Source of the DNA: Enterococcus faecium
GTDB lineage: Bacteria; Bacillota; Bacilli; Lactobacillales; Enterococcaceae
NCBI RefSeq assembly: GCF_029023785.1
Contig: NZ_CP118955.1
Span: 618,501 to 682,500 of the forward strand
Direction of reading: 5' to 3'
DNA: 64,000 bases
Below, piece by piece: positions 43,555-52,756 of this stretch; the stretch's first letter is position 1, and each line of letters opens with the position of its first letter. The notes below the pieces were generated by a model. It was not told the origin of the DNA and searched no databases. It worked only from the letters and a program-made list of their open reading frames with translations. The position numbers and the translations under genes were made by a program.

Positions 43555-45127
43555 GCGACAATTATTAGAATTAATTCGAGTTAATCTTTTATATGTTAAT
43601 CCACAGCTCACGAATAAAGCAAGAGAGAAAGGAAAAAAGGGAAAGCGATTAACTATCTATCTTTTGTCTCAAAATCTTTTTTCAGGGCTGATTTTTTTAC
43701 TGATTTACGGATTTGCTATGTTTGCTATGAACTTTGTTAAATTGCCAGGTTTCTTTACTTATTACGTGGCACTTTTTGGTATGTTAGGTTTAACTCAAAG
43801 TATATCAGTCATTTATAATATCTTTTTTGAAGGAAATGACCTGCAAGTATTTTTGCCTCTGCCTTTTGGACAAGGACAGGTTTTTTCAGCAAAGATTTTG
43901 GTAGTTGCTTTGACCATCATCCCTTTTGTTTTTCCGCTTCTAGTCATGTTTATTTTAACCGGATGGCGAGCTGATCTAGGGATTTTGCTTACTATCATTA
44001 TCTCAATCCTTTTGTTTTCTCTATTTTTGATTATTCTTTTTTGTCTGGCTAGTTTGATTGTTTTTGGTTTGGCTCGAACAGCAGTGTTTAAAAAACATAG
44101 AAAAACAGTTTCTAGTATCTTGCTTGGCAGCTCGATGCTGATCGCATTTGCTGGAATCATGTGGATGAATCATCAAACGGGGACTATTGAAAATGAGTTA
44201 ACAGATCGGCATCCGATTTCGATATTATTGCCATTCTATGATGCTGCCAGTCAGCCACTTTCTCAACAAGGTTTATTGGGTTGGGGAATACTAGCTATCA
44301 CGGCTCTGGGATTTTTCCTTGCTGTAAAACAGCTGATAGTACCAAAGCTTACAGAGCAACTGACTGATTCAAACAGTGAGTTCAAAATAAAAAGAACCCA
44401 TAAAAAGAACCAAAATGTGCATCAGCTTTTATTTAGTTACAATGCTCAATTAGTAAAAGAACCTAATTTGATTATGCAAGTTCTTTCTTCTTCCTTGTTA
44501 ACTCCAATCATTTTTATTCTTGCTTTTGCCCTAGGAGGCGAAATAAAATTAACTGATTTAGATAATAAGTTAATCGGTGTTGTTTTCCTGGTAGGGATCG
44601 CATTGGCTTTCTTAACAGTTAATCAGACTTCTTTTATCAGTAATCTTATTTCTTTGGATCAAGAAAATTTTCTGTTTATCCGTTCTTTGCCAATCTCTAT
44701 GAACCAATATTTAAAAGAAAAGTTCAGATTCGGATGGATATTGCAGAGTTTTTTAACTGGTGGGATCGCATTATTAAGCGGACTGTCTTTTCAGCTGCCT
44801 TTGTTTTTTATCCCTAGCTTGCTATTTGGTTCTTTATTCGGTTGCTACTTATTGTCACTACGTTATTTCGCTAGAGATTATCGGTTGCTGCTGCTGAACT
44901 GGACCAATATTAACCAATTATTTAACAGAGGTTCAGGAAGTTTGGGTTTAGTCGCAACTATGATGGGTTCATTGATCATCAGTATTATTCTTATCGTCTT
45001 ATACGGAATGTTGGCTTTGTTTTATCCATTTTGGTTAGTGAATATTCCTGTGATCGGTTTAGTTCTAATACTTTCCGCTCTATGGATCGTTTATTATCAA
45101 CGAACGTTTTGGAAAAAATTTGAATAA
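43547..45127 (+). CDS. ABC-2-like exporter permease
   Basis: 526 residues with about twelve hydrophobic segments. The start is ATG 43547, nine bases after AGGAG, rather than ATG 43538 that touches it. There are repeated membrane blocks (FSGLIFLLIYGFAMFAM, SILLFSLFLIILFCLASLIVF, LSLRYFARDYRLLLLNW). A basic loop (SNSEFKIKRTHKKNQNVHQLL) lies mid-protein. It pairs with the ATPase as an exporter. The substrate is unknown; no precursor peptide is next to it. Confidence 0.85.
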   Translation: MYKRQLLELIRVNLLYVNPQLTNKAREKGKKGKRLTIYLLSQNLFSGLIFLLIYGFAMFAMNFVKLPGFFTYYVALFGMLGLTQSISVIYNIFFEGNDLQVFLPLPFGQGQVFSAKILVVALTIIPFVFPLLVMFILTGWRADLGILLTIIISILLFSLFLIILFCLASLIVFGLARTAVFKKHRKTVSSILLGSSMLIAFAGIMWMNHQTGTIENELTDRHPISILLPFYDAASQPLSQQGLLGWGILAITALGFFLAVKQLIVPKLTEQLTDSNSEFKIKRTHKKNQNVHQLLFSYNAQLVKEPNLIMQVLSSSLLTPIIFILAFALGGEIKLTDLDNKLIGVVFLVGIALAFLTVNQTSFISNLISLDQENFLFIRSLPISMNQYLKEKFRFGWILQSFLTGGIALLSGLSFQLPLFFIPSLLFGSLFGCYLLSLRYFARDYRLLLLNWTNINQLFNRGSGSLGLVATMMGSLIISIILIVLYGMLALFYPFWLVNIPVIGLVLILSALWIVYYQRTFWKKFE

Positions 45128-45128
45128 A

Positions 45129-45170
45129 GAAGAGGGGCCGTGACAAAAATCATGTCGCAGCCCCTTTTTT
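45129..45170 (+). terminator. Terminator after the ABC exporter
   Basis: GGGGCCGTGACA pairs with TGTCGCAGCCCC, T6 run follows. GTGACA-core family; the repeat unit starts right after it. Confidence 0.88.
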
Positions 45171-45175
45171 ACAGA

Positions 45176-45358
45176 TAGAGGGTGTTCAAAAGTCAGTTTC
45201 TCAGTATTAAGTCAATTTTATGTAAAAATGTGAGAAGCTATTTTTACAAAACTTTTTTTAATACTCATAATTACTTCTTATTGCTCCTGCGGTTACTTGT
45301 CGCAATGTTTGTGAGATATTTTGTCATCGCTCAAGGCTGAACGTCTCTTTCACAACCT
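45176..45358. repeat. Degenerate hairpin repeat region (C-type half plus another unit)
   Basis: GGTGTTCAAAAGTCAGTTTCTC starts a C-type unit, with ATGTGAGAAGCTAT as apical loop and TTTTAATACTCATAA after it. The following 90 bases (CTCCTGCGGTTACTTGTCGC) resemble the left part of D-type units and end in TTTCACAACC. Confidence 0.75.
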
Positions 45359-45377
45359 TTTCTTTGTTACACTTCGT

Positions 45378-45857
45378 TTATTTAAAAAGCCGTTTTTTTC
45401 GTTTCATCATGATTGCGTCACGCTTTACTTTGAAATTACGGATGTTATGGTTAAAGACTTCTGATAATACAAGACCTAAAGCGATTGCTCCAGCAATCAT
45501 AATTGCTTGGACCGCATAATGAGCCGCTTCTCGATAGGATTCAGTAACGAGATTCCGAACCGCTTGATAAGCTAAACCACCAGGGACTAGAGGAACCATC
45601 CCGGGAATATTGAAAATCGTTACGGGCATTTTCAAACGTTTAGAGAAAAGATCGCTGATGAATGCTACTCCTAAAGAACCAAGCAATGAACCAAAAGCAG
45701 CAGATCCGCCTATTTGAACACAGATCCAGTAGATCATCCAGCCAAAAGCACCAGAAAGACCACAACAAATCAATGAACGCCTAGGTACATTTGTAATAAC
45801 GGCAAATGCCGCAGTCGCTAAAAAACTAAAAGAAAACTGAATAAATATCGTCCCCAT
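45378..45857 (-). CDS. ThrE-family exporter, small subunit (YjjB/DUF3815-type)
   Basis: 159 residues with four or five membrane segments. The motif FNIPGMVPLVPGGLAYQAVRNLV is typical of the C-terminal half of threonine/serine exporters. Together with the next-listed DUF1212 protein it reconstitutes a ThrE-type transporter. The C-terminus is basic (KRKKRLFK). It starts 15 bp after the DUF1212 gene ends. Confidence 0.9.
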   Translation of the reverse strand: MGTIFIQFSFSFLATAAFAVITNVPRRSLICCGLSGAFGWMIYWICVQIGGSAAFGSLLGSLGVAFISDLFSKRLKMPVTIFNIPGMVPLVPGGLAYQAVRNLVTESYREAAHYAVQAIMIAGAIALGLVLSEVFNHNIRNFKVKRDAIMMKRKKRLFK

Positions 45858-45872
45858 ACTTGTGTTCCTTTC

Positions 45873-46625
45873 CTAATAAAAAAGCTGGAAAATAAAAGCA
45901 ATCGCAAAACCGATCATCGTAGCGGTCATCATCGCTTCTGTTCCGCGAGAAACTCCTGAGACATAATGTCCAGCTAGCAAATCACGGATAGCGTTCGTAA
46001 TTTGAACTCCAGGAACTAAAGGCATCACACATCCGATAATGATTAGATCCTGATTGCTTCCTAAGCCAAAACGTACGCTGTAGATAGCGGCTATGCCAAT
46101 CAATAAAGAAGATAAAAATTCCGATAAAAATTTGATTCTAAAAAATTTCAAACTATATAGATAAGCTGCGTATCCCAATCCTCCAATGACTAAAGTTACA
46201 GGTAAATCGGTCATCTTTCCGCCAAATAACACCATAATTGTTCCACTGATCACTGCCGCGCTAACGATTTGCAACCAGACAGGAAAGAAAGAACGGTCTC
46301 GGTCGATTGCTTGCAGTTCGCAGTAAAGTTCTTCTAATGTTAGCTCTGAAGCAACATATTTACGTGAAAGATCATTTACTTTTACTACTTTTTCTAAATT
46401 AATCGAACGGTTGGTAATTTGTTCCATTCGGATGGTCGAGGTACGATCAAGACCAATAAAGAGACCGGTTTGAGTGACATAGCTGACCAAACGGAAATTT
46501 CCAGAAGCTAAAGCAATTCGACTCATCGTATCTTCTACCCGATACATCTCCGCATTGCTTTCCATCATGATTTTCCCAGCGAGTAAACAAGTGTCCAGCA
46601 ACAGATCTAATTCTTTTCCCGTCAT
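45873..46625 (-). CDS. ThrE-family exporter, large subunit (YjjP/DUF1212-type)
   Basis: 250 residues. The soluble N-terminal half has DTCLLAGKIMMESNAEMYRVEDTMSRIA, followed by five membrane segments with GCVMPLVPGVQITNAIRDLLAGHY as conserved pore region. It partners with the 159-residue protein to export threonine/serine or similar small molecules. First gene of the pair; ATG after TTGGAGAA. Confidence 0.9.
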   Translation of the reverse strand: MTGKELDLLLDTCLLAGKIMMESNAEMYRVEDTMSRIALASGNFRLVSYVTQTGLFIGLDRTSTIRMEQITNRSINLEKVVKVNDLSRKYVASELTLEELYCELQAIDRDRSFFPVWLQIVSAAVISGTIMVLFGGKMTDLPVTLVIGGLGYAAYLYSLKFFRIKFLSEFLSSLLIGIAAIYSVRFGLGSNQDLIIIGCVMPLVPGVQITNAIRDLLAGHYVSGVSRGTEAMMTATMIGFAIAFIFQLFY

Positions 46626-46741
46626 AGCATCTTCTCCAATAATTGATTGATTAGTTTTATTTTACTACAAAACATACCAGAAGCGTAAAGAATAAAAAAA
46701 CTTGAGGAAGGAATAAAAGAGGCGTATACTGTTTTTGTATT

Positions 46742-46812
46742 GCGGGTGTAGTTTAGTGGTAAAATCCCAGCTTCCCAAGCTGATGTCGCGGGTTCGATTC
46801 CCGTCACCCGCT
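46742..46812 (+). tRNA. tRNA-Gly, anticodon CCC
   Basis: A 71-nt cloverleaf. Acceptor GCGGGTG pairs with CACCCGC; the D arm has AGTGGTAA; the anticodon arm is CAGC-TTCCCAA-GCTG with loop TTCCCAA, giving anticodon CCC; the T arm has GGTTCGATTCCC. The discriminator is T and CCA is not encoded. It stands alone. An inverted B-type repeat follows within 7 bases. Confidence 0.9.
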
Positions 46813-46817
46813 TAAAA

Positions 46818-46972
46818 TAGGTTGTGAAAAAGCTGCTCTGCAACAAGTAATAAGAACAGCCAAGCAAAAACAACTTCTTATGTTTTTAACTTGGATGGAC
46901 TTATTACCGCAGATGCAAGCTTTTGCGCACCGTTTACCAAGCGGTTTTGAAATCAGTGTATTGTCTTGAGTA
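46818..46972. repeat. Inverted B-type hairpin repeat plus a truncated A unit
   Basis: AGGTTGTGAAAAAGCTGC at 46818 begins a reverse B unit that ends GCACCGTTTA near 46936; a fragment with GGTTTTGAAATCAGTGTATTGTCTTGAGTAT continues as a truncated reverse A unit. It lies directly 3' of the tRNA. Confidence 0.8.
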
Positions 46973-47027
46973 TGAAGAAAATTTTTGAATAATAATAAAT
47001 ACCTTACAGATAGAGTGGTGACTGATT

Positions 47028-47054
47028 AGAGACGAGGAATCCGTCTCTTTTTTG
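47028..47054 (+). terminator. Short terminator downstream of tRNA-Gly
   Basis: AGAGACG-AGGAATC-CGTCTCT followed by a T-run. Confidence 0.75.
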
Positions 47055-47172
47055 TATTTTTAAGCCATCTTAAAACAGGTTTTATTTTTTGCTGTTTCTA
47101 TTTCTTTCTAGTATTTATTTATAGGGGAACATATGTTAAGATTTAGGGAGCTGTTAGTAAAGGAGTAAAGAA

Positions 47173-47898
47173 ATGAGCAAAAAAACAACCAAGGCGATCG
47201 TGGGGATCGTCGCTGCTGTGATTGCAGGGGCATTCGGTGTTTCCACCACACAAAAAGATTCAGATATCTTTCAGCAGATTACAACTATTTTTGATTCCAC
47301 ACCACAAGCTTCTCAAGTAGCGGATGTGCCAGAATATGATGGAAAACATCAAGAAATAGAAATCAATGGGAATCAGCCGGAATTTACAAAAGAGGATCTT
47401 AGCCTTTCCAAAGAGACATGGGAAAGCTATTCAAATATTGATAAATTGAACAGAGTAGGACAAGCCAATGCTATGCTTGGAAAAGATTTGTTCCCTACTG
47501 AAAAGAGAGAGCCTTTGTATATTGACCCGACAGGTTGGAAACAAAAGAAATTAAGTGACGGGCAATGGTTATATAATCGCAGCCATTTAATTGGTTTCCA
47601 GCTGACTGGTCAAAATAACAACATTAAAAACTTGATGACAGGGACACGTTCGTTGAATGCTCCATACATGCTTGCTCACGAAAATGATATTGCGGCATAT
47701 ATCAAAGAAACAAATCATCATGTACGCTACCGTGTCACTCCTCATTTTGAGGGGGATGAACTGGTAGCCAGGGGAGTGCAATTGGAAGCAGAAAGCATTG
47801 AAGACAAAAAAATTGAATTCAATGTCTTTATCTACAATGTTCAAGATGGCTACACGATCAATTATGAGACAGGACAAGCAACAAAAACAAAAAATTAG
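47173..47898 (+). CDS. DNA/RNA non-specific endonuclease, secreted or membrane-anchored
   Basis: 241 residues. An N-terminal hydrophobic stretch (residues 8-25) acts as signal anchor. The nuclease core has NRSHLIGFQLTGQNNN and LMTGTRSLN, where NRSH takes the place of the DRGH motif with catalytic His, and the Asn after it binds metal. It resembles streptococcal secreted nucleases of the EndA/NUC group. Roles would be nutrient DNA use or DNA uptake. ATG after AAAGGAG. Confidence 0.9.
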   Translation: MSKKTTKAIVGIVAAVIAGAFGVSTTQKDSDIFQQITTIFDSTPQASQVADVPEYDGKHQEIEINGNQPEFTKEDLSLSKETWESYSNIDKLNRVGQANAMLGKDLFPTEKREPLYIDPTGWKQKKLSDGQWLYNRSHLIGFQLTGQNNNIKNLMTGTRSLNAPYMLAHENDIAAYIKETNHHVRYRVTPHFEGDELVARGVQLEAESIEDKKIEFNVFIYNVQDGYTINYETGQATKTKN

Positions 47899-48152
47899 TA
47901 GCAGCTATTCGAATTTTTTATGAATATTATGAAAAAATTGTGTAAAAACATACATTCAAAGAAATATAGCGTATACTTTATGAAAAGAGTACTTTTGATA
48001 AAACTACAGAAAAAAGGAAAAAAACATACAAATAGTGTTTCTTAATTTATTCGGAAGTTTGGAATATTTGTTTGTAGTTTTCCCTTTCTTCGAGTAAAAT
48101 AAGGTTGTAGAAGGTAAGCTGGAATTACCTTGCGGGAAAGAGGTGTAGAATC

Positions 48153-48419
48153 ATGGGTTTTACAGATGAAACCGTACGTTTTGGTTTTGACGATAGTCGC
48201 AAAAAAGAAGTGAGCGAAACATTAGCGATTGTTTATCGGGCTTTGGAAGAAAAAGGCTACAATCCAATCAATCAGATTGTCGGCTACTTGCTTTCTGGAG
48301 ACCCGGCCTACATTCCTCGTTATCGTGATGCTCGAAATTTGATTCGCCGTCACGAACGCGATGAGATCATGGAAGTAATTGTCAAGGACTACCTCTCAAA
48401 TCATGGAGTGAATTTATGA
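48153..48419 (+). CDS. ireB: IreB family regulatory phosphoprotein
   Basis: 88 residues, formerly DUF965/YrzL. In E. faecalis IreB is phosphorylated by the kinase IreK and lowers intrinsic cephalosporin resistance. The reported Thr phosphosites correspond to Thr4 and Thr7 in [10 protein letters not shown], both present. The remainder ([28 protein letters not shown]) is fully conserved in type. It overlaps ruvX by 4 bp. Upstream, 47899-48152 is A/T-rich with no other gene I can see. Confidence 0.94.
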   Translation: MGFTDETVRFGFDDSRKKEVSETLAIVYRALEEKGYNPINQIVGYLLSGDPAYIPRYRDARNLIRRHERDEIMEVIVKDYLSNHGVNL

Positions 48420-48847
48420 GAGTAATGGGCTTGGATGTCGGTTCTAAGACAGTAGGTGTTGCTATCAGTGACCCCTTTGGCTGGACAGCTCAAGGAGTAG
48501 AGATCATTCGGATCAATGAAGCAGAAGAAGAGTTTGGCTTTGATCGGTTGAAGGAATTAGTAGCACAATATGAAGTAGACCGGTTTGTAGTTGGATTACC
48601 TAAAAATATGAACAATTCCATCGGACCAAGGGCAGAGGCTTCCATGTCATACGGAGAAAAGATCAAAGAACTATTCTCCTTGCCAGTTGATTATCAAGAT
48701 GAACGATTAACCACTGTTCAGGCAGAACGTATGCTAGTAGAGCAGGCAAATACTTCAAGAGCCAAACGAAAAAAAGTCATCGATAAATTAGCAGCTGTGA
48801 TGATCTTACAAAATTATTTAGACGGCTCAGGTAAGCAATTATTTTAA
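48416..48847 (+). CDS. ruvX: Holliday junction resolvase-like protein (YqgF)
   Basis: 143 residues, RNase H-like fold. [20 protein letters not shown] carries the first catalytic Asp, [16 protein letters not shown] lies in the middle and [13 protein letters not shown] holds the acidic helix. It has been assigned to pre-16S rRNA processing and to junction resolution. In the ireB-ruvX-DUF1292 operon. Confidence 0.94.
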   Translation: MRVMGLDVGSKTVGVAISDPFGWTAQGVEIIRINEAEEEFGFDRLKELVAQYEVDRFVVGLPKNMNNSIGPRAEASMSYGEKIKELFSLPVDYQDERLTTVQAERMLVEQANTSRAKRKKVIDKLAAVMILQNYLDGSGKQLF

Positions 48848-48871
48848 TAATAAAAGAAAAGAGGTAATCTT

Positions 48872-49177
48872 ATGACAGAACATAACCATTCCCACGACCA
48901 TGAAGGACACGAACACATCACATTGGTGGATGACCAAGGAAATGAAACATTATATGAAATCCTACTAACAGTTGACGGACAAGAAGAATTTGGACGTAAC
49001 TATGTTCTTTTATATCCTGCTGGTGTTTCAGAAGATGAAGATGTAGAATTACAAGCTTATGCATACATCGAAAACGAAGATGGAACAGAAGGCGAGTTAG
49101 AACAAATCGAAACAGACGCAGAATGGGACATGATTGAAGAAGTATTCAATACATTCATGGCGGAAGAAGAAGAATAG
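48872..49177 (+). CDS. DUF1292 family protein (YrzB)
   Basis: 101 residues, very acidic. A His-rich N-terminus ([12 protein letters not shown]) precedes the DUF1292 core with [18 protein letters not shown] and the ending [17 protein letters not shown]. Function unknown; conserved after ruvX in many Firmicutes. ATG after AGAGGTAA. A strong terminator follows. Confidence 0.9.
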   Translation: MTEHNHSHDHEGHEHITLVDDQGNETLYEILLTVDGQEEFGRNYVLLYPAGVSEDEDVELQAYAYIENEDGTEGELEQIETDAEWDMIEEVFNTFMAEEEE

Positions 49178-49209
49178 AACAAAAGAATGAATTAATTAAT
49201 AAGATATAA

Positions 49210-49250
49210 AAAAAGGGATTGTGACAAACGTCTTGTCACAATCCCTTTTT
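49210..49250. terminator. Perfect terminator after the DUF1292 gene (GTGACA-type core)
   Basis: Two perfect 18-bp arms (49210-49227 and 49233-49250) around ACGTC, with A and T runs at both ends. The repeat array begins immediately after. Confidence 0.93.
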
Positions 49251-49253
49251 CCA

Positions 49254-49744
49254 AATAAACGATGTTCAATCAGCTGCCCCTCGGCATTCGCTCGAAAAAC
49301 GGCGAAATATGAAGAACTATTTTGCCATTTGTTTCTCTAATAATCAGGTCAAAACGTTGACTTCACAGTCTCTTCCTTAAACGGTGTTCTCCTGCCAACT
49401 CCTCGGTCACAAGTCACAATATTCAACAAACATGAGAAGCTGTTTTTTGAAATTGTTCCTTGTGACTCAAAGCTGAACGGCAGGCTCACGACCTCTTCCT
49501 TAAACGGTGTTCTCCTGCCAACTCCTCGGTCACAAGTCACAATATTCAACAAACATGAGAAGCTGTTTTTTGAAATTGTTCCTTGTGACTCGGAGCTGAA
49601 CGGCAGGCTCACGACCTCTTTCTTAAACGGTGTTCAAAAGCTTGCATCTGCGGTAATAAGTTCAACCAAACGAAAAATAGGAGGAGCTATTTTTGTTTGG
49701 CTGTTCTTATTACTTGATGCAGGACAGCTTTTTCACAACCTCTT
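49254..49744. repeat. Array of four hairpin repeats (A, D, D, B)
   Basis: Units start at about 49255 (A), 49379 (D), 49502 (D) and 49625 (B), a period of 123 bp. The two D units differ by only a couple of bases, so one arose by tandem duplication. An apparent 87-codon frame on the minus strand arises only from the duplicated D units. Confidence 0.92.
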
Positions 49745-49877
49745 TTCGTTTAGTACTACATTTCCTTAAAAAGTAGAAAAGCTTTCGAAGCCTCGTTCGT
49801 TTCTTTTACTGTATAATATAAGCAAAGAGTAAAAATCGCTAAAAGATATAAATAAGAGAAAGGATATACAAGATGAT

Positions 49878-50714
49878 ATGATTGGTCTGATTTATTTTGT
49901 GGTGATCGTTCTGGCAAATACAGTTGGCGCTATTTCCGGCATGGGCGGAGGCGTGTTGATCAAACCGATTCTTGATCTTATCGGTGCCCATTCTATTGCA
50001 GGTATTTCTTTTTACTCAACGGTTGCGGTATTCACGATGTCTATTGTTTCGACAGTGCGACAAGTATCAAGTGGGAAATCGCTGAATTGGCAGATTGTCG
50101 GTTGGGTATCTGGTGGAGCTGTAGTTGGAGGAATAGCCGGTAACATTGTATTCGAAGTTTTTTTACGGTTGTTTGAAAATGAAAAGCATGTGCAGCTGAT
50201 CCAAATTTTCTTGACGGTATTGACCTTGGTTTTTGCGTTCTTCTACACCAAGCATCATCAGCCAAAATTTCATCTAACGTCATGGATTTGGTATCTTATA
50301 TGTGGGGGGATCTTGGGCTTTTTAGCTAGCTTTTTAGGTATCGGTGGTGGACCCATCAATGTTTCATTACTGATGCTGATGTTTGCTTTGCCAATAAAAG
50401 AAGCAACGCTGTATTCTCTATCTACGATTTTCTTTTCTCAACTGGCTAAATTGGTAACGATTGCTTTAACAAGTGGCTTTATGCGCTTTGATTTATCTAT
50501 GTTGTTTTATATTATCCCCGCTGCTGTTATTGGAGGTTTGTGGGGAGCAAAATTTAGCAGGATTTTGTCTCCAAAAAAAGTGACCTTTATTTTTCAAGTA
50601 ATTGTCCTCGTGGTTCTTTTGGTCAATTGTTACAATGCCTTTGTCATCTTACAAACATTAGGAGAATCTAGACTAACGCAAGTCAAAATCACTGAAACAT
50701 ATTGTTCTAAATGA
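49878..50714 (+). CDS. TauE/SafE family sulfite exporter-like membrane protein
   Basis: 278 residues with about seven membrane segments. The duplicated half motif appears as GAISGMGGGVLIKPILDLIG near the N-terminus and GFLASFLGIGGGPINVSLLMLMF in the second half, both typical of TauE/SafE (DUF81). Likely exports sulfite or organic sulfur anions; the substrate is not predictable. ATG after AAAGGATA. Confidence 0.92.
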   Translation: MIGLIYFVVIVLANTVGAISGMGGGVLIKPILDLIGAHSIAGISFYSTVAVFTMSIVSTVRQVSSGKSLNWQIVGWVSGGAVVGGIAGNIVFEVFLRLFENEKHVQLIQIFLTVLTLVFAFFYTKHHQPKFHLTSWIWYLICGGILGFLASFLGIGGGPINVSLLMLMFALPIKEATLYSLSTIFFSQLAKLVTIALTSGFMRFDLSMLFYIIPAAVIGGLWGAKFSRILSPKKVTFIFQVIVLVVLLVNCYNAFVILQTLGESRLTQVKITETYCSK

Positions 50715-50778
50715 AAAAAAAAGTATACTATGATAAAAAAATTCATTTTAAAAAATCAGAAATTGGCTGGTGATTTGG

Positions 50779-51213
50779 ATGTTACGGGAAATGCGTTTAG
50801 AAGATGCAGAAGCACTACGTGAAATCAATGCGGATCAATTAGGGTATGATATACCATTAACCGTTACGGTGAGACAAATGAAGAAACTGCTGAAGGAGCC
50901 AGAGAAAAATTTTTTCTTGGTTTATGAAGATCCTACTTCTAAAAAAGCAGCTGGCTATGTACAAGCGGAGTCCTATGAATCGATTTTTAGCGATCCAATG
51001 TTCAATATTATGGCACTTGCTGTGTCTAAATATGCTGAAAAAAGAGGCATCGGAAAGGCTTTGATGACTGGCGTAGAAGAAGAAGCGAAAAAACGAGGAA
51101 TAACGGCAATAAGGCTTAATTCTGCAGAATACAGAGTAGAAGCACACCAATTTTATGAACACATCGGTTATCATTCCGATAAAATGCAAAAAAGATTTTT
51201 GAAAATCCTGTAA
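50779..51213 (+). CDS. GNAT-family N-acetyltransferase
   Basis: 144 residues. I chose ATG 50779; a GTG 9 bases upstream is also possible, and neither has a strong ribosome binding site. The acetyl-CoA loop is YAEKRGIGKALMTGVEEEAKKRG, and motif B is VEAHQFYEHIGYHSD. Preferred substrate unknown. It converges on the malate carrier across a shared terminator. Confidence 0.88.
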   Translation: MLREMRLEDAEALREINADQLGYDIPLTVTVRQMKKLLKEPEKNFFLVYEDPTSKKAAGYVQAESYESIFSDPMFNIMALAVSKYAEKRGIGKALMTGVEEEAKKRGITAIRLNSAEYRVEAHQFYEHIGYHSDKMQKRFLKIL

Positions 51214-51224
51214 ATCTTTATCAA

Positions 51225-51270
51225 AAAAATACCCGATCATCAAGCGGATACTTGATGATCAGGTATTTTT
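51225..51270. terminator. Bidirectional terminator between the GNAT and the malate carrier
   Basis: AAAAATACCCGATCATCAAG pairs with CTTGATGATCAGGTATTTTT around CGGATA, with T-runs both ways. Confidence 0.93.
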
Positions 51271-51280
51271 GTTTTTTTGA

Positions 51281-52603
51281 CTAAGAAAGTAATTGCATCA
51301 AGAAACCAGAGATGATCAAAACGATGGCACCACCAAGTCGATTGCCCATTTGAGCAAAAGCAATAAGTTCCATCCGATTAGCTGCAGATAAGACGGCTAC
51401 ATTTCCTGTTCCGCCCATCGAGTTGTTGCATAAGCCAGCAGTAATAGTTGATTCAATTGGATATAAACCAAACAAACGACCGACAAATCCTGAAACAACT
51501 GAAATCGCGATAACACTTGTCAGACATAAGACAACAAATTGCCATGTCAAAGCAGAAGCTAATACATTCAGATTCAGCAACGCAATACCGATACCGGCAA
51601 GAACAGCTGCTGTCAAGTTTTTGACAATCAAGTTATTGAACATGATAGCTGCATCTTCATAATATTCTGGTAATAGGTTGGCGATTTTACAGATGACAAC
51701 GATAATAATCATAAATGCGTATGCATGGACTTTAGGAACAAAATAGTTACCAATTTGTCCTAAGATGAAGAAAGTCAATGATACCATCAAACCAACACCT
51801 AACTGTGGAATGGAAGGTTTCACAGTTCGAGGTTTTCCATCGCCAAGATCGCCTTTTTCCATTAATTTACCATTGCCGTTGAATTTTGGCATTGATTGTC
51901 CAGCACGAGCAACTAATGCTGCACCGATGATAGCTAAGACATTTGTCATTGCTGTAGCAGGAATCAGGCGGGAAATGATAGAAGAAGCATCCGTACCTAA
52001 AACATTTGCATAAATCGTTGATAAAGGAACGGCTCCGGCTCCAACACCACCAGCCATCGCAGGTAATGAGATGTATAAAACGGAATTTGCAAAACCATTT
52101 CCGATAAGCATGCCCACGAGTCCTACGGCAAAAAAGGAGACGACCATTGAAATAAGTGCAACGGGAATAAAACGAACAGAAGCTTTCATCAATAGATTAC
52201 GGTTCATACCAAGGATGCTACCAGTAATCAAGGCAGCAATATAAAAGTCCAAAAAGCCCATATTGCTGACAAAGTTTTCTGTGGATTTCACTACATATTC
52301 AGGTAAGATCCCAAATGTAGCAATCGCAGCAGAAGCGAAGATCGCAAAAACGGAACCACCACCCAAATAACTTTTGACGATAGGGATTTTTGTCCCGATA
52401 AAATGAAATAAATTACCGAAAATAACCAAAACTGCGATTGGTCCAATCATATTCGTCGGTAATTTCCCTAAAGCCATTGCAATGATCAGGACAAGGACCA
52501 TGATCAAATAAAGTGGCAAACTTACGCCGGTGATTTTTGTGGACCAAAAACCTTCTTTTTTCTTTTCCTCAACTGCAGTTGCAGTTGTTGTTTTTTGTGC
52601 CAT
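51281..52603 (-). CDS. 2-hydroxycarboxylate transporter family malate carrier
   Basis: 440 residues. The start is ATG 52603 after AAAGGA; the longer frame upstream lacks a signal. About eleven membrane segments. Two conserved re-entrant loop motifs of the 2HCT family are present, around MAGGVGAGAVPLS and GLCNNSMGGTGNVAVLSAANRM (GGxG). It resembles CimH/MleP malate or citrate carriers. Located directly after the malolactic enzyme gene, it should import malate and exchange it for lactate. Confidence 0.93.
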   Translation of the reverse strand: MAQKTTTATAVEEKKKEGFWSTKITGVSLPLYLIMVLVLIIAMALGKLPTNMIGPIAVLVIFGNLFHFIGTKIPIVKSYLGGGSVFAIFASAAIATFGILPEYVVKSTENFVSNMGFLDFYIAALITGSILGMNRNLLMKASVRFIPVALISMVVSFFAVGLVGMLIGNGFANSVLYISLPAMAGGVGAGAVPLSTIYANVLGTDASSIISRLIPATAMTNVLAIIGAALVARAGQSMPKFNGNGKLMEKGDLGDGKPRTVKPSIPQLGVGLMVSLTFFILGQIGNYFVPKVHAYAFMIIIVVICKIANLLPEYYEDAAIMFNNLIVKNLTAAVLAGIGIALLNLNVLASALTWQFVVLCLTSVIAISVVSGFVGRLFGLYPIESTITAGLCNNSMGGTGNVAVLSAANRMELIAFAQMGNRLGGAIVLIISGFLMQLLS

Positions 52604-52652
52604 TTTTACAGATCCTTTCTTATTCTGTATCATATGAAAAAAGCCAAAGAAA

Positions 52653-52694
52653 AGCGGCAAAAGAGCAGGAGTTGGCTGGCCGCTGTTTTGCCGC
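52653..52694 (-). terminator. Hairpin between the malolactic enzyme and carrier genes
   Basis: AGCGGCAAAA and TTTTGCCGC are 9-bp arms around a 24-base loop; the minus strand continues into a T-rich stretch. It could lower read-through from the enzyme to the carrier gene. Confidence 0.55.
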
Positions 52695-52756
52695 AGTCGC
52701 TTTTTTCTTTTTAGACGTCATACAAAGTTTCTGTATGTTCTTTTACTATAACGATC

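Noticed and set aside
46622..46873. Minus-strand open frame with RVTGIEPATSAWEAGILPLNYTR
   Set aside because: It is the reverse complement of the tRNA-Gly gene, a known artefact pattern.
46742..46936. Genomic island attachment site at the tRNA-Gly
   Set aside because: No integrase, no duplicated tRNA 3' end and ordinary chromosomal genes downstream.
48153..49177. Possible toxin-antitoxin pair in small genes
   Set aside because: Products are clearly IreB, RuvX and DUF1292, a conserved housekeeping operon.
49349..49612. Minus-strand open frame with duplicated halves
   Set aside because: Created by the two near-identical D repeats; no ribosome binding site or family.
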